A stretch of DNA of 64,000 bases from an uncultured Prevotella sp. (GTDB taxonomy: Bacteria > Bacteroidota > Bacteroidia > Bacteroidales > Bacteroidaceae). The stretch spans positions 73,378-137,377 of the forward strand of contig CAKZVT010000029.1 of assembly GCA_937922435.1 (NCBI GenBank), in the 5' to 3' direction. Position numbers and translations under genes: made by a program. Positions 7,369-14,567 of this stretch are shown piece by piece. The stretch's first letter is position 1, and each line of letters opens with the position of its first letter. The notes below the pieces were generated by a model that searched no databases, was not told the origin of the DNA, and worked only from the letters and a program-made list of their open reading frames with translations.

Positions 7369-8460
7369 CTATTTAAGTTCAAACAATATCTGGAGAATGC
7401 GCTCTGCAGTGCGTCCGTCCCAGCGGTCGGGCAGCGAACAGTGTTTCCATTGCCCCTTTACGATGTCCGTAACGGCGTCGGCCAAACGGTCGGCGTTCTC
7501 TCCTACGAGCACGTTAGAGCCTTGCTTGACGGTCTCTATGTGCTCCGTATAGCTGTTGAGCGTGGCACACGGCACGCCGTTGAACGTAGCTTCCTCGGCA
7601 ACATTGCCCGAGTCGGTCACTATTCCCTTTGCGTTTGACGTGAGATAACCGAACTCCAAGTAGCCAAGAGGCTCTATGATATGGAAATTCGGGTAATCTT
7701 CCACCATCGGCCTTACCGTCTCCGCCGCAGCTGGACGCAGCGGAGCAAGCACCTGCACGCCGTCCGCCGCGCTGCACATTGCCGTGAGCATGGCTTCAAG
7801 ATTTGCCCTGTCGGCCAGCAAAGCCTTGCGGTTGAGCGTGAAGACGATGTACTCATGCTCCTTTACTTGCAGTCCGTCGAGCACTGCCGGACGCACAAGC
7901 CGCGAGCGGTTGAAGCGCAACGTGTCCATCAAAATGTTGCCAACCATGTAGACCTTTGTCAACTCCGCGCCCTCGCGGGTTGCTATACTGGTACTCCCCA
8001 TGCCTGCGGTGAAGAGCAGGTCGGACAGTCCGTCGATGACAAGACGGTTGATTTCCTTGGGCATCTTGATGTCAAACGAACGCGTGCCGGCCACGAGATG
8101 CGCCAGCGTAAGCCCGTGTTTCTTAGTCACTATGGCTACGGCCATAGTCGATGCGAGGTCGTCCACGACGATGACGACGTCCGTCGGATTGGCGGAAAGG
8201 TACGTGTCAAACTCCGACATGACGCGACCCGTCAGTTCATTAAGGTTGACACAGTCAACGCCAAGATACACATCAGGCGCCAGTATGCCCAAATCGTCAA
8301 ACAAAGAAGGTTCAAGCGTGGGGTCGGCTTGCGCCCCGGTGTACACCAGGCGGTAGTCAACGGCCTTGCCGTCGGCCTTTGCCTTCATGACGGCACGCAC
8401 CAAGGGAGCAACCTTTATGAAGTTGGGGCGCGCCCCGGCAACGATACAAATATTCTGCAT
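7369..8460 (-). CDS. divergent WecB-like UDP-GlcNAc 2-epimerase homologue
   Basis: GT-B fold protein of 363 residues, the size of non-hydrolysing UDP-N-acetylglucosamine 2-epimerases, with AGARPNFIKVAPL at the N-terminus and TDSGNVAEEATFNGVPC plus TEHIETVKQGSNVLVGEN in the C-terminal domain. Several residues conserved in WecB are changed: HVEAGLR reads HLVAGTR (Glu to Val at 123), PEEINR reads PKEINR, and the His of VTxHR reads TLNRK (Asn210); the Asp of the GDT loop is kept (Asp101). This may be a separate subfamily with altered chemistry. The GTG six bases upstream is less likely than ATG at 8460. It lies alone between two inverted-repeat spacers. Confidence 0.8.
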   Translation of the reverse strand: MQNICIVAGARPNFIKVAPLVRAVMKAKADGKAVDYRLVYTGAQADPTLEPSLFDDLGILAPDVYLGVDCVNLNELTGRVMSEFDTYLSANPTDVVIVVDDLASTMAVAIVTKKHGLTLAHLVAGTRSFDIKMPKEINRLVIDGLSDLLFTAGMGSTSIATREGAELTKVYMVGNILMDTLRFNRSRLVRPAVLDGLQVKEHEYIVFTLNRKALLADRANLEAMLTAMCSAADGVQVLAPLRPAAAETVRPMVEDYPNFHIIEPLGYLEFGYLTSNAKGIVTDSGNVAEEATFNGVPCATLNSYTEHIETVKQGSNVLVGENADRLADAVTDIVKGQWKHCSLPDRWDGRTAERILQILFELK

Positions 8461-8475
8461 ATTCACTTTTTCTTT

Positions 8476-8586
8476 AATTGAGAATTGAGAGTTGGGAATG
8501 GAGAATTATGATTACCATTATCCCTTTGAACTTTAATCAAGCAAAGGTAATCATAATTCTCCATTCCCAACTCTCAATTCTCAATT
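8476..8586. repeat. 41-bp perfect inverted repeat with 29-nt loop
   Basis: Arms 8476-8516 and 8546-8586 are exact reverse complements over 41 bp, made of the words GAATTGAGA, GTTGGGAATG and GAGAATTATG. The right arm ends 4 nt from the stop of the SPFH gene and the left arm begins 15 nt from the start of the epimerase gene. Confidence 0.95.
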
Positions 8587-8590
8587 ATAT

Positions 8591-9544
8591 TTACTCTGAC
8601 TTGAATAAATCCTTGATGCCTCCTATGCTGCCCATAAGGTTGGTTGCCTCGTATGGCAGGTAGACGGTCTTGGTCTTGTCGCCCGTCGCCACGTCCTCAA
8701 GCATCTGTATGTACTTCTGCGCCAGGAGATAGTTGGCCGGATTGGTGCTCTTGCCCACGGCCTCGGTTATTTTCTCTATGGCTATTGCTTCGGCCTCCGC
8801 CTTGCGTATGCGGGCCTGCGCTTCGCCCTCGGCATTTAGTATAGCCATCTGCTTGTCGGCCTCGGCCTTGTTGATGATGGCGGTCTTCTCACCTTCCGAC
8901 TTCAATATGGCGGCGGCCTTCTCGCCCTCGCTTGTCAGTATGGTGGCACGCTTGTTGCGCTCGGCCTGCATCTGCTTCTCCATTGCCTGGAGCACGCTTT
9001 CGGGCGGAGTGATGTCCTGAAGCTCGACGCGGTTCACCTTGATGCCCCATTTGTTGGTAGCGTCGTCGAGCACGGCGCGCAGCTTCGTGTTGATGGTGTC
9101 GCGCGAAGTGAGCGTCTGGTCGAGCTCAAGCTCGCCGATGATGTTGCGCAGCGTGGTCTGCGTCAGCTTCTCGATGGCGTTTGGCAGGTTGTTGATTTCA
9201 TACACGGCCTTGAACGGGTCTACTATTTGGAAGTACAGCAGGGCGTTGATTTGCGTCTGAACGTTGTCCTTGGTGATGACGTTCTGCTTGTCGAAGTCGT
9301 ACACCTGTTCGCGCAGGTCGATGGAATCTGTGTACAGATACCTGCCCCGGCGCACGGCCACTATTTCCTTGGCGCGGTCGATGAAGGGTATGATGATGTT
9401 GATGCCGGGCTTCAGCGTGGCGTAATACTTGCCGAGACGCTCTATTATCTTGGTCTCCGACTGTGGTATGATGACAAGACTTTTCTTGATTACCACCAAC
9501 GCGCAGATTACCAGCGCGATAAGAACGATTGCGAATGTACTCAT
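8591..9544 (-). CDS. SPFH/stomatin-family membrane protein (QmcA-like)
   Basis: A 317-residue slipin/stomatin relative. One N-terminal membrane segment (residues 4-22) is followed by the SPFH domain (about 25-190: PQSETKIIERLGKYYATLKPG, VRRGRYLYTDSIDLREQ, LRNIIGELELDQTLTSRD) and a long Ala/Glu/Lys-rich coiled coil (about 190-265, with repeats of EGEKAAAIL type) that drives ring or cage assembly. The C-terminus ends GGIKDLFKSE. Such proteins form detergent-resistant membrane scaffolds and are encoded with an NfeD partner, here the next upstream gene (9660-10175). The two are separated by a pair of GGGAGGG elements rather than a short gap. Confidence 0.92.
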   Translation of the reverse strand: MSTFAIVLIALVICALVVIKKSLVIIPQSETKIIERLGKYYATLKPGINIIIPFIDRAKEIVAVRRGRYLYTDSIDLREQVYDFDKQNVITKDNVQTQINALLYFQIVDPFKAVYEINNLPNAIEKLTQTTLRNIIGELELDQTLTSRDTINTKLRAVLDDATNKWGIKVNRVELQDITPPESVLQAMEKQMQAERNKRATILTSEGEKAAAILKSEGEKTAIINKAEADKQMAILNAEGEAQARIRKAEAEAIAIEKITEAVGKSTNPANYLLAQKYIQMLEDVATGDKTKTVYLPYEATNLMGSIGGIKDLFKSE

Positions 9545-9579
9545 GTTATATAAAATTATTGGTTGTTTTATCAGTCAAC

Positions 9580-9609
9580 ACCCAACCCAACCCTCCCCAA
9601 GGGAGGGAG
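9580..9609. repeat. 30-bp CCCTCCC/GGGAGGG element, left member of inverted pair
   Basis: ACCCAACCCAACCCTCCCC followed by AAGGGAGGGAG. It faces the copy at 9706-9735 in opposite orientation, 96 nt apart, between the SPFH and NfeD genes. Confidence 0.85.
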
Positions 9610-9659
9610 CTTGATTAGCGTCGCCAGTTAATAAAATATATTTAGTCGGTTATTACTTT

Positions 9660-10175
9660 TTATGAATGGGGCTGACATTCCTGACTACCATTGCCGGTAT
9701 CCCGGCTCCCTCCCTTTGGGAGGGCGGGGGTGGGTGTCACGGTTATTATTATGCTCTCGCGGCCCACCACGCGGACGTTCTGCCCCAAGGGGATATACCC
9801 TCCGTCGGCAGAGACGGCCTTCCAGTCGTCGCCGTCGATGGCAACACGGCCGTAACCGCCCTGCTCTATGGCCTCGCTGACGCGGCCTATGCGCCCCATC
9901 AAGGCGTCGGCGTTACTCAAACGCTCGCGCCGTTTGCCGTGAAGCAAATTCGTAAGTTTGGGTCTCACAAAGAGCAACGACAGCAGCGAAGCCAGCACGA
10001 ACACGAGCAACTGGCCGTAAAAGCCAAGCCCCAAGGCGGAGAACACCGCCGTAACGAGTGCGCCTATGGAAAAACATAGGATGAAGAAGTCGCCCGACGT
10101 GAGTTCGAGAATCAGGCAGACGATGACTACAAGCGACCAGAACTGCCACAGGTTGGCTGCGAAATAATCTATCAT
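9660..10175 (-). CDS. NfeD-like membrane protein with repeat-derived C-terminus
   Basis: Short NfeD-family protein (171 residues) that partners SPFH proteins. Two membrane segments (about residues 10-30 and 35-70, with a LELTSGDFFILCF turn) precede an OB-fold soluble domain (about 88-145: ALMGRIGRVSEAIEQGGYGRVAIDG). After IIITV the frame enters the dispersed GGGAGGG element (9706-9735), giving the residues TPTPALPKGGS and then an extra tail RDTGNGSQECQPHS before the stop. These last ~24 residues are not part of the family and must be a recent read-through extension. The gene starts close to simple GGTTATGCGG repeats. The SPFH gene follows on the same strand. Confidence 0.88.
   Translation of the reverse strand: MIDYFAANLWQFWSLVVIVCLILELTSGDFFILCFSIGALVTAVFSALGLGFYGQLLVFVLASLLSLLFVRPKLTNLLHGKRRERLSNADALMGRIGRVSEAIEQGGYGRVAIDGDDWKAVSADGGYIPLGQNVRVVGRESIIITVTPTPALPKGGSRDTGNGSQECQPHS
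9706..9735. repeat. 30-bp GGGAGGG element inside the nfeD reading frame
   Basis: CTCCCTCCCTTTGGGAGGG followed by CGGGGGTGGGT. It lies within the 3' end of the NfeD-like gene and is translated as TPTPALPKGG on the minus strand. Confidence 0.9.
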
Positions 10176-10182
10176 ATTATGC

Positions 10183-10342
10183 GGTTTTACGGTTTATGGG
10201 TTATAAGGTTATGCGGTTTTTAGGTTTTATGGTTATGCGGTTATCGGGTTATGAGGTTTTGCGGTCCGTTGGTTCACGGCCTTCCAGGCTTTGTTCCACA
10301 CCGCATGACCGTATAACCGTACAACCGTATAACCGCCAACAT
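10183..10342. repeat. simple GGTTATGCGG repeat with inverted partner
   Basis: The first 80 bp are a drifting repeat of GGTTATGCGGTTTTACGG words; 10303-10342 carries the inverse words ACCGTATAACC three times. Together they form an imperfect inverted repeat of the same style as other spacers. No gene is seen between 10176 and 10926; the rest of this gap holds the palindrome array and the 255-bp element below. Confidence 0.7.
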
Positions 10343-10565
10343 TTGTTTCTGCGAAGATAATCAAATTTATCGGTTGCGGCAAGAAATAATGTAATTATTT
10401 TAAGGCTGCAATGCCTGTGACGACATATAAAAACTGCAAAGACCGCTGAAATGATGTGTCAAGGCCGCTAAAACGACACGTTAGAGCCGTCAAAACAATG
10501 CGTTCGGACGGCCATTTCCACCGCCGTTTATGGTGAGTGTGTAAGTTCCTGATAATCAATGGCTT

Positions 10566-10653
10566 TGTAAAAGGCCGTCTTTTAGACGGCAAAACACGGC
10601 CTTTTAGCGTGCAATTCATGGCCTTTTACAATGCAAAAGACCGCCTATTGGGT
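10566..10653. repeat. 22-bp palindrome array, four units
   Basis: Units start at 10566, 10588, 10610 and 10632; cores read AAAAGGCCGTCTTTT, AAAACACGGCCTTTT, and so on. Confidence 0.88.
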
Positions 10654-10905
10654 TCATCCGCAGTTCAGGTGCATGGAATATAAAGCCAATAAGCATATAC
10701 ATCCTACTGTAATTCAGGCGGAGGGTAATATGTTTAGGCGGATTTGCAATCCGCCTAAATTTACTATAAGGATTTGTAATCCGCTCAAACCGCACATCTA
10801 TAAAATGATGTATGTTGGTGAGCGGATTGCAAATCCGCATTTAGAAACCACCGGATTGCAAATCCGGTGGAACAAGTATGCTTACACCTGAACTGCGGAT
10901 GAACC
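10651..10905. repeat. 255-bp element bounded by 21-bp perfect terminal inverted repeats
   Basis: The 21 bp at 10651-10671 (GGTTCATCCGCAGTTCAGG...) recur exactly in inverse at 10885-10905. Inside are palindromes built on GGATTTGCAATCC: one near 10732-10758, a GGATTTGTAATCCGC copy near 10772, GCGGATTGCAAATCCGC near 10823, and CCGGATTGCAAATCCGG near 10852. No open frame of note and no clear target-site duplication. It has the form of a non-autonomous element (MITE-like), but mobility is only a guess. Confidence 0.65.
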
Positions 10906-10926
10906 GCCTTCCGCAAAACCAACGGT

Positions 10927-12063
10927 TCAGAATATGTATTGCAGACGTGCCTGGGCGATGAAAAAGTCCTTGTCGTAGAAGCTGTTGCAATGGTCGCCCA
11001 CCCATACGTAACTGCCGCCTAACTTCACGCCGATGTACTTGTTTAGATACCAGTTGACGCCCAATGAAAAGTCTTTCTCCTGTCCGCCGAAGACGCCGCT
11101 GCGGCCGTCGTTGAGGTCGGTATAGTTGAAACGCGCCACAAGTTCCACGGCCTTGGCCGACGACGGACGGCCGGGTATGGCGTACATGGCGTCATACTCA
11201 AAGCCTTCTCCACACAAAAGCCAGCTGCCCTGCACGTATCCGCCGTGGGCGGTGTACGCCTTCAAGCCGCCCGTGCGGTTAATCCTGTCGATAAAATACT
11301 CGCCTTGCACGAGCACCTTCCTCGACGTGTACAGCACTTCGAGCAGCCCTTTAAGCTCGCTGCCCATGCCGCTTACCCCGGCCTCAAGCAGCGGCGAGGG
11401 CAGCATCGACGTTACGCCGTCGCTCGACACCTCGCCCACGGGAGCGTCATTGTTGGCCTCCTTCGTGCGGAACGAGAATGCTCCGCCTACGTGGAACAGG
11501 CGGCCACGCCGCGCGTCGTGCGTGCGCCACACCGCGCGCGATGTCGATACGAGCGAATTCTTCTTGTCGTCACCTATATGGTTGATGTCGTTGTTGGTGT
11601 AAACGCCTGTCGCAAGATACCAGTTGCGGTTGTAAAAATGATACGTAACGCCGAGCTTCCTGCCGTCGGTGAACGCCAGGACGGAGGCCGCCGACTGGTG
11701 CAGGCGCAGGTCGGCGGTGCTGATGAGCATATCCATCGAAAACGGCTCGTAGCCGTTGCCGACGGAAAGCACGCCGCCGTTGACGTGGTAATTCAGCTGC
11801 AAATCCTTCACCGCCACCTTGCCTCCGCCAAGACCGATGTAGGCCTTAAGCTCGTATTTGCCGTAATTCGCCTTGAAACCCACGCGAAAATCCTCCAAAC
11901 GGCAATACCCCTGCACGTCGTCCTTGCCGTAGCCTGTGGCCGTAGCGTCGAGAAGGGCGCGCGAACGGAACTTTACGCGCAGCGTGTCACCGGCCTGCAC
12001 GCCGCCAGCCACGGCCAGCACAGCGGCCAGGCACAACGCCTTTAGCAATCTCATAACAAGCAT
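10927..12063 (-). CDS. outer-membrane porin, phosphate-selective porin O/P family-like
   Basis: A 378-residue beta-barrel outer-membrane protein. After a signal peptide (MRLLKALCLAAVLAVAGGVQA) the chain consists of amphipathic strands typical of the OprO/OprP fold: DTLRVKFRSRALLDATATGY, RLEDFRVGFKANYGKYELKA, GNGYEPFSMDMLISTADLRL (the conserved strand near residue 105), GRKLGVTYHF, VELVARFNYTDL, FSLGVNWYLNKYIGVKLGGSY, and a final LQYIF ending in the aromatic residue recognised by BamA. The substrate, phosphate or pyrophosphate in some homologues, is not shown by the sequence. Translation could start at Met4 (12054), which gives the cleaner signal peptide. A TACCTTTG box lies 26 nt upstream. 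Confidence 0.85.
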   Translation of the reverse strand: MLVMRLLKALCLAAVLAVAGGVQAGDTLRVKFRSRALLDATATGYGKDDVQGYCRLEDFRVGFKANYGKYELKAYIGLGGGKVAVKDLQLNYHVNGGVLSVGNGYEPFSMDMLISTADLRLHQSAASVLAFTDGRKLGVTYHFYNRNWYLATGVYTNNDINHIGDDKKNSLVSTSRAVWRTHDARRGRLFHVGGAFSFRTKEANNDAPVGEVSSDGVTSMLPSPLLEAGVSGMGSELKGLLEVLYTSRKVLVQGEYFIDRINRTGGLKAYTAHGGYVQGSWLLCGEGFEYDAMYAIPGRPSSAKAVELVARFNYTDLNDGRSGVFGGQEKDFSLGVNWYLNKYIGVKLGGSYVWVGDHCNSFYDKDFFIAQARLQYIF

Positions 12064-12088
12064 CTGTAATCCTGATTTAGTACAGATG

Positions 12089-12096
12089 CAAAGGTA
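12089..12096 (-). promoter_or_regulatory. -7 box of the porin gene
   Basis: TACCTTTG on the minus strand fits TAnnTTTG; the leader would be under 30 nt. No good -33 box is seen. Confidence 0.55.
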
Positions 12097-12236
12097 ACGC
12101 GCGGCAGGATATGAAAAGATGAATTACTTATTTATAATAAACGCGCCGCTCATGGCCGCGCTTCATTAACATTCATGTCAAACGTATGCAACCGTTTCGC
12201 AACAACTGCCGTTACGTACAGCCAGCATATACATAC

Positions 12237-12270
12237 GGCCAGCGGCCGACTTCACAGCCGGCCGCTGGCC
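12237..12270. repeat. 12-bp GC hairpin between porin and DUF2023 genes
   Basis: GGCCAGCGGCCG (12237-12248) and CGGCCGCTGGCC (12259-12270) are exact inverse, loop 10 nt. It is downstream of the DUF2023 gene; no T-run follows on that strand, so it may be a transcript-stabilising hairpin rather than a terminator. The rest of 12064-12360 holds only the porin promoter. Confidence 0.6.
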
Positions 12271-12360
12271 TGTCATACAAAAACATTATGAATTTTATTT
12301 AGCGAACAAGATTTTCAGAAAAGTTTATCACTATACTGTATTTATGGATTTTGCTGCCTG

Positions 12361-12723
12361 TCACTGCGCCTGGCGGCAGCTGCGGCACTTGCGCTGGCAG
12401 TACCTCTCGCACTGTGCGCAGATGTCATAGCCCAGCATCGCCCCGAGGATAAAGTCCTCTTCGGGCGAAAGCAGGTTCAAAGGGCGCGTCACCATCAGCC
12501 TGATAGCGTCGAGACACTCCGGCCGGCCGAAGAAAAGGTTGACGCTGCCGTTGCCCACCGGCTGCACGATGTAGCCTATGTTCTGGCGGCGCAGGCGCGC
12601 CGTGGCAAGCTCCTCGTACTTGCTGTTGAAGGTGAACAGCACCATGCGGCGCACGCCTTTCTTGTACTCGTATATATGGTTGGTCAGCACCCTCATGTCG
12701 GGAGGCAGTATCTCGGTCTGCAT
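12361..12723 (-). CDS. DUF2023 family protein, flavodoxin partner
   Basis: A 120-residue small protein of unknown function that I recognise as DUF2023, commonly found next to flavodoxin. It shows RVLTNHIYEYKKGVRRMVLFTF, a ferredoxin-like alpha/beta stretch, and a Cys-rich tail CAQCERYCQRKCRSC that could bind a metal or cluster. I chose Met at 12723, which leaves an 11-nt gap after flavodoxin; the longer frame to 12765 would overlap flavodoxin by 31 nt. The Cys-rich tail next to a flavodoxin suggests an electron-transfer or regulatory partner, but this is an inference. Confidence 0.8.
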   Translation of the reverse strand: MQTEILPPDMRVLTNHIYEYKKGVRRMVLFTFNSKYEELATARLRRQNIGYIVQPVGNGSVNLFFGRPECLDAIRLMVTRPLNLLSPEEDFILGAMLGYDICAQCERYCQRKCRSCRQAQ

Positions 12724-12734
12724 AGGCTTTCGGT

Positions 12735-13238
12735 TTACAGGCTGTTTTTGATTTGTTCTATCCACGCGTCGATGCGGCCGTCGGTCTTGTCGTCCTCGTT
12801 GACGTCGTCAAGGGCAAGCCCGACGAACTGCCCGTCGATTACGGCCGCGGAGTCGTTGTAGGTGTACCCGTCGGTCGGAACCTGCCCTACGAACCTTGCG
12901 CCGCTGTCTTTCAGCCCGTCGTAGATTTCGGCCATGGCGGCACAGAACGTATCGCCGTAAGACTCGCAGTCGCCGCAGCCGAAGAGGGCGACGGTCTTTC
13001 CGCCGAGGTCTGCCGCCTTGAGCTTGTCAAGCCCGTCGTACCAGTCGTCCTGAAGCTCGCCTGCTCCCCATGTAGAAGTGCCCAGCAGAAGGTTCTTGTA
13101 ACCGGCTACGGTGTCGGTCGTGATGTTTGCAACGTCGTACACATCGGCCTGGGCTATGCCCAGCCTGCCTGCTATTTTCTCGGCTATCGCCTGGCATGTG
13201 CCGGTGGAAGAGCCGTAGATTATGCATGTTCTGTCCAT
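12735..13238 (-). CDS. fldA: flavodoxin
   Basis: Long-chain-type flavodoxin of 167 residues, an FMN electron carrier for pyruvate:flavodoxin/ferredoxin oxidoreductase and related anaerobic redox enzymes. The phosphate-binding loop YGSSTGTCQ is at residues 8-16, the first isoalloxazine loop is LLGTSTWGAGELQDDW (Trp) and the second GCGDCESYGDTFC with its stacking Tyr. The C-terminal FVGLALDDVNEDDKTDGRI is the standard end motif. Flavodoxin is often induced by low iron; nothing here shows an iron operator. It heads a two-gene operon with the DUF2023 gene. Confidence 0.95.
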   Translation of the reverse strand: MDRTCIIYGSSTGTCQAIAEKIAGRLGIAQADVYDVANITTDTVAGYKNLLLGTSTWGAGELQDDWYDGLDKLKAADLGGKTVALFGCGDCESYGDTFCAAMAEIYDGLKDSGARFVGQVPTDGYTYNDSAAVIDGQFVGLALDDVNEDDKTDGRIDAWIEQIKNSL

Positions 13239-13277
13239 ATCTGCAATCTGTTTTTAATTGTTTGATGTTTACGTTTG

Positions 13278-13285
13278 CAAAGATA
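13278..13285 (-). promoter_or_regulatory. -7 box of the flavodoxin operon
   Basis: TATCTTTG on the minus strand, 40 nt before the start codon. Confidence 0.55.
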
Positions 13286-13361
13286 CAGCTTACAGCGGCG
13301 GCGCGCAATACCTAAAAATAGGGTTTCTGCAAATACCGAGAAATGGTTACGCTCAAACGAA

Positions 13362-13395
13362 AAAGGCCGCCCGGCATTGCTGCCGGGCGGCCTTT
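13362..13395 (-). terminator. rho-independent terminator
   Basis: Perfect 15-bp GC stem AAAGGCCGCCCGGCA / TGCCGGGCGGCCTTT with a 4-nt loop, followed by T residues on the minus strand; it ends the 13412-13774 gene. Confidence 0.9.
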
Positions 13396-13411
13396 ACTAT
13401 GAGATTTCAGT

Positions 13412-13774
13412 TTACTTAATCAAACCACGGTTTACGAACGTTGCGTTGAGCAGGCGCAGGTACTTGCGGTACTGGCTGTCGGTGAGCACCGAGCGCATGT
13501 ACTTCAAATCCTTCTGCAAAGCCTTCTGTACCAAAGCCTCGCGCTCGTCGGCGTTAGCTCCTGCGGCGTTCATCATGTCGGCGCAGAACGAGGTGTGGAT
13601 GTCCTGTACGGCTTCCGCCTGGTCGATTGACAGTCCGAGACAGTCTGAAAGCCTGCTGTAGTTCACCTCCATGTTGTAGGCGTTTGCATTTTCAGCGTTG
13701 TTCAACTTTTCGTTGTCTGCAAATGTCATAGTCATGCTGAGCACAGCTACGACGGTTAAAAACAATCTTTTCAT
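13412..13774 (-). CDS. small exported helical protein of unknown function
   Basis: A 120-residue protein with signal peptide MKRLFLTVVAVLSMTMTFA. The mature part is helical and charged and contains LSIDQAEAVQDIHTSF and VLTDSQYRKYLRLLNATF. The LTxxQ-like segment recalls Spy/CpxP-type periplasmic chaperones, but the match is weak. I know similar uncharacterised proteins in Prevotella. It is monocistronic, with a TATCTTTG promoter and a strong terminator, and therefore probably well expressed. No function is assigned. Confidence 0.75.
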   Translation of the reverse strand: MKRLFLTVVAVLSMTMTFADNEKLNNAENANAYNMEVNYSRLSDCLGLSIDQAEAVQDIHTSFCADMMNAAGANADEREALVQKALQKDLKYMRSVLTDSQYRKYLRLLNATFVNRGLIK

Positions 13775-13876
13775 AATCCTTAAAATTTACTTTTACCTTT
13801 GGGCGTCGGTACTCTTCTCGCGAATCGCCTCGGCCCGTTATCCTAAAACTATTAACTCTTTTGTCTTTCGACGGTG

Positions 13877-13911
13877 CAAAGATACGGCCATTTTCGCTTT
13901 CATGGTGCAAA
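13877..13911 (-). promoter_or_regulatory. promoter of the small exported protein gene
   Basis: -7 box TATCTTTG at 13877-13884 and a TTTG -33 box at 13908-13911 on the minus strand, 23 nt apart. Confidence 0.55.
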
Positions 13912-14027
13912 AACATCACACTGTTTGCGTTAACAGCTTACTTTTTTGACCTAAATCAAAGTTCAAGCTGCAATATTGCAAACGTATTACAGCATTTGTC
14001 TGTTATTTTGTCACAATATGTAACATG

Positions 14028-14048
14028 GTTGTCACACATTGTGACAAC
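14028..14048. promoter_or_regulatory. 8-bp palindrome GTTGTCAC / GTGACAAC
   Basis: Inverted repeat with a 5-nt centre in the divergent 13775-14567 gap. It has the form of a dimeric regulator site. The rest of the gap holds the 39-bp inverted repeat and a palindrome array, with no gene seen. Confidence 0.4.
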
Positions 14049-14143
14049 GGCGGCACAAACCATATAATAACGCGAGTTCGGTATAACAGCTATTTCTCTA
14101 CAATTTGCGAGCACCGTGATTGTAATATTGCTTCAAGCGGCGT

Positions 14144-14252
14144 TTGCATTTTGTCATTCCGCGCTCCGACGCGGAATCCAGTACACAAACAAGGCAAAAA
14201 CAAGGCCGTTTACACTGGATTCCGCGTCGGAGCGCGGAATGACAAAATGCAA
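14144..14252. repeat. 39-bp perfect inverted repeat with 31-nt loop
   Basis: Arms 14144-14182 and 14214-14252 are exact reverse complements containing GTCATTCCGCGCTCCGACG and CGCGGAATCCAGT. The GTCATTCC...GGAATCCAG pattern resembles repeats dispersed in several bacterial phyla. Confidence 0.95.
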
Positions 14253-14389
14253 CTGACCGCTTGGATAATGATTATAGCGGTAATAGTTTTATGCCGAACT
14301 GACGTTATAAAAGGTAAGCCAGGCATCGTTTTCACGCCGTTTGCCACCCCATGCGCAACTGCCTGACTGCCAGCACGTTGCCACCAGCC

Positions 14390-14477
14390 TTGCAAAAGGC
14401 CACCTTTTGCGTTGTAAAAGATGGCCTTTTGCAAGACGAAAGACGGCCTTTTACAACGCGAAACACGGCCTTTCACA
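14390..14477. repeat. 22-bp palindrome array, four units
   Basis: Units start at 14390, 14412, 14434 and 14456; cores AAAAGGCCACCTTTT, AAAAGATGGCCTTTT, AAAGACGGCCTTTT, AAACACGGCCTTT. Confidence 0.9.
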
Positions 14478-14531
14478 AAAGCACGAACAAAATAATGCGG
14501 CGGCGATGGCCGCAAATCGGATTTTTATCCC

Positions 14532-14539
14532 TATATTTG
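14532..14539 (+). promoter_or_regulatory. -7 box of slyD
   Basis: TATATTTG, 28 nt before the slyD ATG. Confidence 0.55.
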
Positions 14540-14567
14540 CACGTCGAAAACATCAACAACAAAGAAA

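Noticed and set aside
10631..10891. 86-codon frame in the 255-bp element
   Set aside because: Its translation is only the palindrome words (RICNPP...), so it is repeat, not gene.
12237..12270. Hairpin as a classical rho-independent terminator
   Set aside because: No T-run after the stem on the minus strand; kept as a hairpin only.
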